From Stereum hirsutum FP-91666 SS1 (lineage: Eukaryota; Basidiomycota; Agaricomycetes; Russulales; Stereaceae): a stretch of DNA of 23,989 nt. Below the pieces are notes generated by a model that was given only the letters and a program-made list of their open reading frames with translations, ran no database searches and was not told where the DNA came from. Numbering within the stretch: position 1 is the stretch's first letter; every line of letters begins with the position of its first letter. The stretch covers positions 1-23,989 of the forward strand of contig NW_006763166.1 of the NCBI RefSeq assembly GCF_000264905.1, written 5' to 3'. Shown in pieces: positions 1 through 9,600 of this stretch. A program made the translations under genes and the position numbers.

Positions 1-293
1 ACTCTTCCCCTCCGTGTAATGCTAAATTATGGTACCCCCAATCGAAACATAATAACATTGCCAACTTATGACAGACTGTTTTTGGCCTCCCGCTCTGTAT
101 TTGTGCTTTGAATGGCCGAAGTCTGTCCCGGCAGTCAACGTTGACATTTGCGTCCGAACCTCCCACTGAAATATTGACCAGCGATGTCTCAGATTGGACC
201 TGGGTTTTTTTTCTTTGCTTGGCCGACAATGCTGGATTCTGGGGGTTTCAAGAGCTTGGTCTCTTCTGCGATACCTAGCAAGGTCTGGTCAAA
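1..293. other. Upstream flank of the RecQ-like gene, no gene seen
   Basis: I see no coding sequence here. An open frame from 184 runs into the RecQ exon but in the wrong frame, so it is a shadow. The segment should hold the promoter and 5' leader of the gene starting at 294. If the RecQ/DUF6589 pair is a transposon, its left terminus lies here or before base 1. By eye I found no inverted match between this segment and 6243-6688. Confidence 0.5.
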
Positions 294-2891
294 ATGTCTG
301 CAGCTGCACCTGTGCCACTCGATGAACTCCAGCTTGTGGAGACTGAACACCGCTTATGCTCGTTATTCAATGTCCGTTCTCTGCACGAACACCAACGCCA
401 ACCCGGAAAGCTCATCTTCCAAGGATGAAGTGTCATTCTGGATGTTCCTACCGGCGGTGGAAAAACTCTTGCCTTCTTGTATCCTCTGTTCTACTACTGA
501 TGGTCCGGCAAGGAAGAAGATGAAAAGACAGCGAAGATTCTGTACATCATCAGCCCTCTGATTGCATTGATGGAAGCCCAGGTACGTACTTGTCTGTCTT
601 CACAGTAGACACACGACCAACTCACTTACAAAATAGGCAAATGATCTCAACACGAAAGGAATTCCATCCGTATGCATCCATTCCAAGACACAGAATAAAG
701 AGCAGTTGATGAAGGTGCGTAGTTCTGTCTTGCATTTGTAAGCCCACCAACCCATGCTATATACTAGGACCTGGGTTTGGGCAAGTTTCGAATAGCTATC
801 GTCAGACCTGAGACGGCCTTCACCGCCCAATTTTTGCAACTGGTGTATTCCTCTGACATCTTCCGCGACAGTTGCATTTGCAAAGTGGTAGATGAAGCTC
901 ATGTGGTCACCGAATGGGGAACAGACGACTTCCGACCTGAATATGCTCGGATTGGGACGTTGCGTGCTCGCTTGCTTCCTGGGACCCCTATCTTAGCCGT
1001 CTCTGCGACTTTCCCTGAGGCAGTGATCCGTGATCTCCAGCAGAAGCTCGGTCTCGACAACGATTGTGCGCAGGTCATGGTTTCTAATGCCAAACCCAAT
1101 GTCGCGCTTTCTGTTCGAATCATTCAGCACCCAGAGGACTCAATGGCGGATCTTCTTTCACTTATTCCACACGACGCATCGACTGCTGACAACATCCCAA
1201 TCACCATCATCTACGTGAATGGACGAACGGACGCTGAAGACATCCAAGATACATTAAGAGCTGCTCTTCCGGAATCCATCTCTTGCCATGCCGTCGAGTT
1301 CTACCACCGGAACATTTCGGAGGAACGCAAGAGCTACATTCTTGACAGGATGCGCTTAGGGGAGATCCGGCTTGGGCTGGGTAAGCCTGACTCGTTTCGA
1401 AGACTTTGTGCATCTAACACTAACACATTCTCAGGGACTTGACTTTCGGAACGTCAGCAGAGTTGTTCTCTGGAAGGCCCCGAAAACATTTTGTTCACTT
1501 ATACAAAAATTTGGGCGCTGTGTTCGGGACTTCACACAACTAGGCGAGTGTATTGTTTACGTGACCAACACATTTGTTCGAAAGTACGAAGAGTTACTTA
1601 AGGAGGATAGTCTTGAAGAAGCGTCGCTGGATGAGGACGCAATGGAGGAGCCGCTACTAGAAGAGGGCATAGCGCCGGAAGATGTTGAGACTGTGCGAGT
1701 TGAAAGGCTCGAAGAGGAGGCCACAGCGCAAAACTTGAAGGGCAAGGCAAAGAAGTCGAAGTTTCGGGGTGCACTCGCTGCAAGGGACTTCCGGTTTCTC
1801 ATCTGGTACATCGTGACCAAACGATGCAGACGCGTCCCATGGGACATTTTCTTTGGAAATTCTCGGAAAGGTTTGGCTATTAAACCTTCAATTTTGCATT
1901 GTATATGACTGACTTACTCTTTATAAGGACGCCTCCCCTCCCCACGCTCTCTTCGGATGCTCGCTGCTGTGATAACTGCACACCGCTCCAGTTCCTAGTC
2001 CCCACCATCTTGTTCCTTGATCTTACCCGACGAAAACCTGGTTGTCGCGCTCAAAGCACACCCTCCATGAAAAAACTCGTGATTGATTGCTTGAACGCAC
2101 TGCATGATCACATAGTCGACCGTGACTGGCCACACCAGCACTTCCCCACAGGCCCCGACTTGCTCGCTGACAATCTCGTTGATGCATACGCTTCTGGGGC
2201 TCAATTCGTGGATTCCCTTGCTGATCTCGAAGATCGTGCACGATGGAACCTCATCAACGAGTACGGCTCAGAAATACTCGACACTCTTCGTAATCTTAGG
2301 ATGGAGTTCGCCCCCGTTGTTGCAGAGGGCTTAGATGATGCCAGTGCCAACCCCTCCTCCTCACGACACGCTACTGCACCGTCCGCCGCTATTCGCGACA
2401 AGCTCAAGGCCATCTTCGATAAGTGCTGGCGTGCAGTTGAAAACAGTGTGGATAGTAATGGAAAGCTTCGGTGCAGTTCTTTCCAGAGATTGCCGGCCAA
2501 GAATATGTGTTCTCGTTATGTGTCCTGTCATCGCCTTTGTAGTATCCTGACAGTGTCTTTCTGTTCGAAGCGGAATCCAGAGTACTATGAGCTAATTTTG
2601 AAACCGATCTCCATGCCTTCAATTTGCAAACATACTGAGAAGACGTTTGTGGGCTATCAAACCCTTGTGGAGTATCGCGACGACTGGTACCTCCTGTTTG
2701 ACAATGCTCGTGAGGTCAGCGAGCCCGACTCTATTGACTACCTCAATGTGAATGCTCTGCAGACTATCGTCAACTCAATTTTGATCACGCACGCTGAAGC
2801 TGATCATAGCTTACCAGGCGCTTTGGAACTACTCGGAGGTGCGTTGAGCGCAGCCGTTTCAATGTTGCTCGAGACTGACCTCTCGATATAG
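294..2891 (+). pseudogene. RecQ-family DNA helicase with C-terminal bromodomain, disrupted
   Basis: RecQ enzymes are SF2 3'-5' DNA helicases. The ATG at 294 has context AAAATG. Exons by GT-AG: 294-581, 637-714, 768-1380, 1435-1870, then about 1928-2891. Visible motifs in order are a Q-box-like LHEHQRQPGK, Walker A DVPTGGGKT (about 439-465), motif Ia ISPLIALMEAQ, DEAH box VVDEAHVVTEWG, motif III AVSATFPEAV, motif VI-like QKFGRCVRDF and a zinc-binding-like CRR...CCDNC. A C-terminal extension is followed in the same open frame by a Snf2/Sth1-type bromodomain (about 2394-2790: FQRLPAK, NPEYYELILKPI, YRDDWYLLFDNAR). An intron at about 2520-2570 would tidy the bromodomain ZA loop. Damage: in-frame TGA at 426 and 498; a frame break before 1380 where motif V residues are missing; a 1-nt frame mismatch across the 1870/1928 junction. 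RecQ identity is secure and bromodomain identity strong. The exact product is not recoverable, so I call it a pseudogene. Confidence 0.85.
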
Positions 2892-3010
2892 TCAATGTCT
2901 AGGCCCTGCCTGCGAGTATAAGGTAGACATCTACGACTAGACACGTTTGTGAGAGTGTATGGGGGTATTTTTACTACGATATGTTCATGTACACAGCCAA
3001 TGCCATTGGT

Positions 3011-6000
3011 TCAAATTGTACTGTTTTGTTCCGCTTCGTCCAACACCTCTTCCCAACCACTGTCATCAAATTCCCTCATCATACTTAAAGCCTGCCCCAT
3101 AACCTCCTCCTCCAAGTCATAGCGCTCCTCATCATCCATCTCAAGATATTCTCGAGTGACAAATTCTGCAGCATCATCAGCCACTTCATCTTCCCATCCA
3201 GCCTCTTCGGTCTCGTTGGCGGTCGGACCACGTGATGTACCGAGTGATGCGTCGTGCACATCCATGTTGTCGTCGTCCACGTCCAGTGGAATATCACGGT
3301 TGTCTAAGAGCTCAGAGGTGGCGGAATCAACAGGACCTGGGGCGGGTACACCGATATTTTGAGCTTGGTGTCGAGGTGGTCGGAAAGCGGCGTATGCTTT
3401 AGGAGTGTTTGCATAATCAGCACCACGGTGGAGGAGATCGTCAACGGGGGTGACGAAGCTGTTTCCGGGGCGCCCAGAGAGGTACTGCTGGAGTTTGTGC
3501 TTGTGGAGTAGATCGGCAAGTTCAAGGATTTCTTTGGTGGCATCTGGCTTCGTGTGGCGTGTACCATAATTAGTCACACTGAAAGACTTCTGAATGGTTC
3601 ACATCGCATCACGCAGAGTGAATATGCAGACGGTGATCATTGAGAGCCACTTCCAGCTCTTGTTGGTACCTTTTGCTGCATATATCACCTAGAAATACCC
3701 ATCGTCAGCATCGATTGAAAGCGATTACTAGTAGTGAAGTTGGGGCCCATACCTTCGCCCAAAAATTCTGATGTTCTTGTAGGAGATCAACCTCTTTAAA
3801 ACCGCCAGCCTTTCCGGTCAGATTGACCAGCCAATTCATGAGGAAGAGTTTCCTACGAGTACAATATGCAAGGATTATGAGCAACATATTTGATAGGAAG
3901 GTATGACAGTACATACTGAAGCTTTTCCGGCCATGTCATTTAACGAGTGAGTGTCTCGAATATTGCATCTGCATACTTTGGCATCGCTCCTACACCTCGC
4001 ATCATGATCATCCAGACACGGAGAACATTCATAACACACCCAATGTCCCCCCGCTTGATTGCACGAACGAAGACAATATATAAAAGAGTGTCCCGGTTGT
4101 TGAGGACAGTATTCTCAAAAATATGATCCCGCTCTGCATCGGGAAGAGAGCGAAGTTGGTCGACAACCTTCATGGAGAAGAGACCGGCAAAGACTTTGTC
4201 TGCAACGCGTTGAAACTCTTCAAACGAAGTAGCCTTTGCCCACGTCGTAACCTCGTCGTCTTTACAGAAAAGATGGAAAGCGTCACGGACATGGGCTGGC
4301 AATGAAATCTGCAACAGCTCGTGTGAAGGCGCCCATGGCATTGACTTCTTGCCCTTCCACCCCGCCATCATCGCCTTCCGTCCGAGGACATGATTCTCCC
4401 GCCACAAGCTGCTGGGCCACGTCGAATTGGGCTTTCCCCAGAACTGATTAGTTACCATCCGACCTCCGGCCATCTTCGCATGAAATAGTCCAAAGCGCTT
4501 GACAAGATAGCGCAATGTTTCGTCAACATCTGTGCTGTTACGTCGAGCGGATTCGGCCTTGAATACATCATATGTGAGCATACGAATGGCCAAATAGGAT
4601 TAAGCTTTCATTACCTTATCAATCAAGAGGTATGTCAGCAAGTCGCCGTCAGTGAACAGAAGGCCATGCTTGGCCATAAAGCCTTTCGAAATCTTGAGGT
4701 TCTCTTTCACAGCCGAAATGACTTCGAAGGTACCATCGAGACTCAATTCATCAATCTTCATGGCCGGTAGAGGGAACTGTTCAGTCTTATGGACAGGAAT
4801 CTGGAGGATGGATGGAGCACTACCGAGCTGATCTTGGAACCGACGGAGCTCTGGGATGCTCTCCATCGCGAGTTGCTTAAGTTCCCAAAGGCAAGATTCC
4901 GTGAGTTGTTGTGCGTGCTTAGCAGATGGAAGGATGAGATCGGGTGTGAAGTCAATCTTGGGCTGGCGAGACGTGCAAGCGGGCTTCGTCTCAATGGGGA
5001 GGGTTCCATGTGGCACACGGGAAGGGTAGAAGCCGGGACCGTAAAGGATTATGAGGGTGGCGGTGGTACCGTTGTCGAAGTGGTTGACTGAATGGATACG
5101 CTGCTCACCAACACGGACTGCAATGTTGATATTATCCCACACGAGCATACACATCCCGTTCTCCATTACTTTGATGTAGTATTTTGTCCCCTCCTCCGAT
5201 AATTTCTTGACGTGGCGAAGAACAGAGCTGTAAGAGATGCAGATGCCAGCGTGAGCAAGGACTTCGAGCTCGCGCTTAGATGTACCGGATGCGAGTAAGA
5301 ACAGGCCCATCACGGCTTGAAAGTCATTTGCGCACTCATTGCGCACAACGGAAAGCATCGCACAAATAGAAGTGAGCACCTGGGATGACAGTGTAGTCAG
5401 TATGGAGCAATCAGGTCGGTTATTTGGATGTGGTGTAAGTCTACTCACTGGTACTGCATCTCGTGCACTGAGATCGGCTCGAGATGTCTCCTCTAACAGC
5501 TTCCAGAGCATGGGTGCACACTTCTTCAGCTCCGAACTCAATCTCTCCATCGAAAACTCATACAGTAGGTCATGATCCTTGATGAACCAGTCGCGTGAGA
5601 GGAGATCCTGCACTGCTTGACATTCGCGCTGAAGAATCGGTATGAGGAGCTTCATTGTGGCGTCGTCTGTGGCGTCGGGAGCACGGGAGTGAAGAAGGTT
5701 GATGAGGTTTGCAGCATGGCGCTGCGCGAATTGTGTGGCGGTTGAAGAGAGATGGGGATCCTTGGAGTTGAGGAGTGTGTCGAGGAAATCGCCAAGGGAT
5801 ATGAAGCCAAAGCCACCGTCCTTGTCGCCTTTGAGACCAATGACATCAGTCGTGTTGCCTGTCTTTCCTTCGTGCGACGTTTCTCCTCGACTCTCTGGGC
5901 ATGCTTCTCCGCTGCAGTAGACCCGACAGGTGTGTCATTTTGTGAACTAGCTGGTGTGGCACTTGTCGAGCCTCGATTCTGACCAGGAGATGAGTCTTCG

Positions 6001-6242
6001 GAAGGGCGTGGTTCGATAGTCTCGAAGAGAGAGGGAAGTTTAGGTGTGAAGTCAAATTTGCCTTTGACTTTTCGACCAGGGCGGGGAGGGCTAGGATCAA
6101 GGATGCTCATAGGAGAGCTCTAGGACGTCTCAAGGTGTCGACGCCTGGGTGTAGAGGGGTCGACCGAGTCTTGCAGGTACATGTTGATGTCATTTTCGTG
6201 GTGTTCTGCATTCAAAGGAGTGGTGACGCGCTTGGGTGGCAT
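3011..6242 (-). pseudogene. DUF6589-family protein (putative transposase), disrupted
   Basis: This resembles the large fungal DUF6589 family, whose function is not established. Recognisable blocks are LVWDNINIAVRVGEQ near 5135, TDGDLLTYLL near 4640 (usually GDQLT), RFGLFHAKMAGG near 4480 and EVDLLQEHQNFWAK near 3770. Exons by GT-AG on the minus strand: 6110-5879, 5828-5449, 5379-4615, 4557-3917, 3852-3753, 3688-3011, about 931 codons. All phases agree, but the first intron (5878-5829) has a weak GTCGCA donor and could instead be a frameshift. Two in-frame stops lie inside conserved blocks: TAA at 3942-3940 and TGA at 3601-3599. A better N-terminus would start at ATG 6242 (MPPKRVTTP), but a TAG at 6122-6120 separates it from 6110. 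The last 130 residues are acidic. The conserved D, D and E/H blocks suggest an RNase H-like transposase core; that is inference. Confidence 0.8.
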
Positions 6243-6688
6243 TGAAACGAGTGTAAAATGTATATATCATGAGTCGAACTAGTGTAGAAGAGCCCAGGTA
6301 TGTACAAGACGAAGCGCAAACACGACGAGAAGAGACGCATCGAGACGCGAAAATTCACAAGTCGTGACAATTGCCGTGGGAACATTCTCATCCCCCGCGC
6401 GTCGACCCAGTGGCTCCAGTCCCACTGGCGTGGTTATCCATCTGAACGACTGTCTTCAGATTCGGTTTAACCACGCTCGTTCGTGGGACTGGTTTCGAGT
6501 CTACTGTCGGGGTTTGGAGGGGCATTTTGGTCGAGATAAAATACGATAAATGCAGGATAATGTGTGAACGTGTCTCAAGAGCCGTAGATTCATGTGTGTG
6601 TGGTGGTCAGGCAAGTGTAATACTGAAAGTCAATTGATATTATAATAAAAACATATGCTACTTCAGTAAGCTTCGTGTCATACACAAA
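6243..6688. other. Intergenic region between the DUF6589 and KDZ genes
   Basis: No gene is seen. The 61-codon open frame at 6364-6549 has no family resemblance and overlaps a strong hairpin (6416-6492). This segment must hold the 5' region of the DUF6589 gene and the 3' end of the KDZ gene, and probably one terminus of each element. No TIR was recognised by eye. Confidence 0.5.
6416..6492. repeat. 77-nt compound inverted repeat (three-part hairpin)
   Basis: Three perfect stems are nested about one axis: CCAGTCCCAC (6416-6425) with GTGGGACTGG (6483-6492), GCGTGGTTA (6428-6436) with TAACCACGC (6468-6476), and ATCTGAA (6440-6446) with TTCAGAT (6455-6461). The internal loops are small and asymmetric and the apical loop is 8 nt. 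That makes 26 Watson-Crick pairs in 77 nt. It could be a foldback at a transposon end, a remnant of a small inverted-repeat element, or a structured RNA. Nothing in the neighbouring genes explains it. Confidence 0.85.
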
Positions 6689-9600
6689 TTAATCAGAATC
6701 AAAGCCACCATACGATATTCCACCATTATTATGTCTCATGTCTTCTCCAGAAGAGTCAGAGGCAACACCGTCAGACTCATCGGAGACGTCTAAATGAAGA
6801 TTATGTACTGCCTCTAGTAAGTGTAACTCGGCAGATATTGCATCCCGAGCATCCTGTGTCCAGCGATCAGCTTCCCCAACACCGTTTGTCGCGGGAAAGG
6901 TCGATGTTTTGTTGGTTTCCGATTGTAAGTCGATAAAAGGCGTGGCGGTGGTGTCGGGTACGGTGGTGACATTAGTAGAAGAAGATGAAGGCGCACAGAG
7001 TCCGCCTCCGGGTACAGGTGTGGCGCCCGAAGGTGAGATTGTTGTGGCGTGGGAAGGCAACTCCGTCATTGGCGAGGAGGTAAAAGGTGATGAAGGCGTG
7101 TTAGAGCTGGCGGTGAAGAAGCCCGCAGACCTTGTAGCTGAGCGTGTCCTAATAACTGACTGGACATAGTCAACAAGCCCGGGTTCCCAATCGACGTCAA
7201 GCCCCAGAGCCGCTACCTGCGGTACCCACTTCAACCCAAAACGATACGCAAGGCCTCGATAGACACTTGCCTGTCTCAACGCGTAAGAGACTAGGCCACT
7301 GTGGATGTCCTCGCGAGCTTCCGGACGATATGTTGTCCTCGCCAACCATCTCCTTTCCATCCAAAAGAATGTCGCCACAACCCTCCGCATCTCTTCAAGA
7401 AGCAGCTGGATTTCCTCCTCCCATCGACACCAACGCGCCTTGGCTCTCGCATATGTGGAGCGCATTTCTGGAAAACGTCCCGAGCATTGTCAGCACAATA
7501 TATAAGCGGAAGAAAAGTAGGAGTCGACGAGTAAACATACCTGCCACGACCTCCTCACGTGAAGCACTGTCTGCCCAGACATCGTCAACATCAGGTCGCA
7601 GCCCACTCCATATCCAGGAGAGATCTCGATATCCATCCCCTAATGCTCTGCGGCGCCTGGAACTCGCGTCGTCGTCCTCATACTCGGAATCAAAAGGGTC
7701 GAGTCCACTAGGAGTCTTGAGATCAGCGACCTGCATTTCGAGCAGTCGCGAGCGCCATGGAGAAGCCGGGTCGCTGTCGAGGATGGAAAGGCGTTGAAGA
7801 GATTCGTTGTAGCGAACACGGAGGCGTTTGATTTTGTCCTGTATGCTGGAAATGGCGCTCTGGGCCCGGGTGTTACTACCGTTCCCCCTGCCAGCCACAT
7901 GTGTTTTCTTGTACGATACTAAGCCCATCCGCACTCGGATGTACCTCCTGATCTACACATCGCAATTCAGGAGATGATGTCAGCGTACTCTTCGGGCAGC
8001 CGGATGTAGGTGGAGAAACAGGTCGGAAGTCGAGACGAGTGGAAACATGATATTAGTGCGAGCAGCGCGAGACGCAGATCGGGTGGCGCGTTCGCCTAGC
8101 GCAGCATAATCACAAATATCGGCAGCATTCGAGAAAGTCGTTCGAGCCTGGCGAATGTAATGTCTCAAAAAGACACTGACACGCGCAAGACTCACCTGAC
8201 GCAAACAGTCCTCGCACTCTGCCTCTCGAAGCCTTCTCTCTTTGTCCATCAACCCTCCAGCCATACCCGCCCTCCATCTCTCTACCGCGATATCAGCTGG
8301 CCGATCGGAAGGGAACCATAACTTGTCGTATTCTGGTTTCGCCAAACTGTCTTCGTCCGCTTCCTCACCCTCGCCAGTGGAATTCGTGGTTCCTGCGTGC
8401 GTATCAAGCTGGGAGGCTACGGGCATGTAAAATGCGAGGATGCTACGCCAATTAGTCTGGCGATGAGCAAGCGTGTTCCGTTGGCTTTGCAGCTCGGCTC
8501 TCTCATCTGCTGTCTTCGCCTTTCGTAGCCTAAGCGTACGCCTGGAAAGAAGTAATATCGGCAAGGACGCTCCACGTCAAGGAATATGGGGTGAAGGGAT
8601 CTCAAAGTGCGGACGTACTGTTGTTCTTGAAGGTCCATGCCGACACTGAGAAATTTACCGGCCGTTATTTCGTGAGGTGCTAGAACCCCCGCGGCAGCCT
8701 CTGCAGCCTCTTCTCTTCCAATGGCCTCCAAACATTGTGCGACAGTTACATCTATAAAGATAATTTAACAGGGATACAATAATTGCAGAACGATGCCCGA
8801 AGGGATTTACGCACGGGTCACCTCGGGTTCTTGGTATGGATTATCCTGGGTCGAGTCCTGCGTCCAGGCCTCAATCTCCCTGTCCCAGCACTCGACGACA
8901 TCAGCCTCAAATGTATCTCTCAGCTGTTTGAACTTCTTCTGGGTCTTCTCTGAGGCAGCGACAGCAATGTTAAGCGACTTTGAGAATCGTTCTCCTGTAT
9001 GCGTAAGCCTGACCGTCAGACAATGCAAAGTGGTATAATATGTTGCACATACCGAAGGTGATGGTTTTCTGCCAGTTCATCCATGCAAAGAGGTCGTCGA
9101 GAGTCTCCTGGCGTGCGCCAAATGGCATCTCACGGGTAGCTAGGGCGGCGAAGTTGGTTTCGGACCAGTTAGCTTCGATTCCCTCCCCGTAGGTGCGTCC
9201 GACACCGGTGCGGTAGTTGAACGCAAATTTGATATGGCAGCTTTCACCGTGGGCGGGAAGATGAAATTTAGGAACGAGGAATATGATTTCACAATTGTCG
9301 GGGTCGATACGGAAGGTGATGTCGAAGTCCTTCATGCGCTTGAAGAAGTTGAGGGAGAATTGGCATGCAATGTCGTAGGATATTACTAGCCGCCACCATT
9401 CGGGATGCGTGAGTGCGATGGCACGGAGTAGAACATAGCCGATGTTGATGTACCTGTGCGAGCGTTGAGAACGAAAATGACGCCTATCTAAACAAAGAAC
9501 TTACCTCTCCCCCTTCTGAAAATCGCCAACACCATTGGGCAAGAAGAAGTAGTGGTGTCCGCACTCTGCAGATCCGATGCCAGTAGAGGCAAAACGAGTC

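Larger units (their letters stand above)
294..6242. mobile_element. Candidate decayed two-gene DNA transposon (RecQ helicase plus DUF6589)
   Basis: Two convergent genes lie only 119 bp apart (2892-3010) with their 5' ends facing outward, the layout expected if terminal repeats lay beyond 294 and 6242. Both are decayed by nonsense codons, which fits an old inactive copy of one unit. From memory, helicase-encoding Academ transposons (AcademH) are known from fungi and animals; whether DUF6589 is their transposase I cannot check. No TIR or target duplication was found by eye, so the boundaries given are just the gene limits. The alternative is chance adjacency of two multicopy genes. Confidence 0.35.

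Noticed and set aside
184..561. 125-codon plus-strand open frame at the start of the RecQ region
   Set aside because: The RecQ motifs (LHEHQRQPGK, PTGGGKT, ISPLIALM) are in another frame starting at ATG 294. This frame has no family resemblance and is a shadow.
294..6242. Terminal inverted repeats for the RecQ/DUF6589 pair
   Set aside because: I compared 1-293 with the reverse complement of 6243-6688 by eye and found no convincing match. The left end may lie outside the window.
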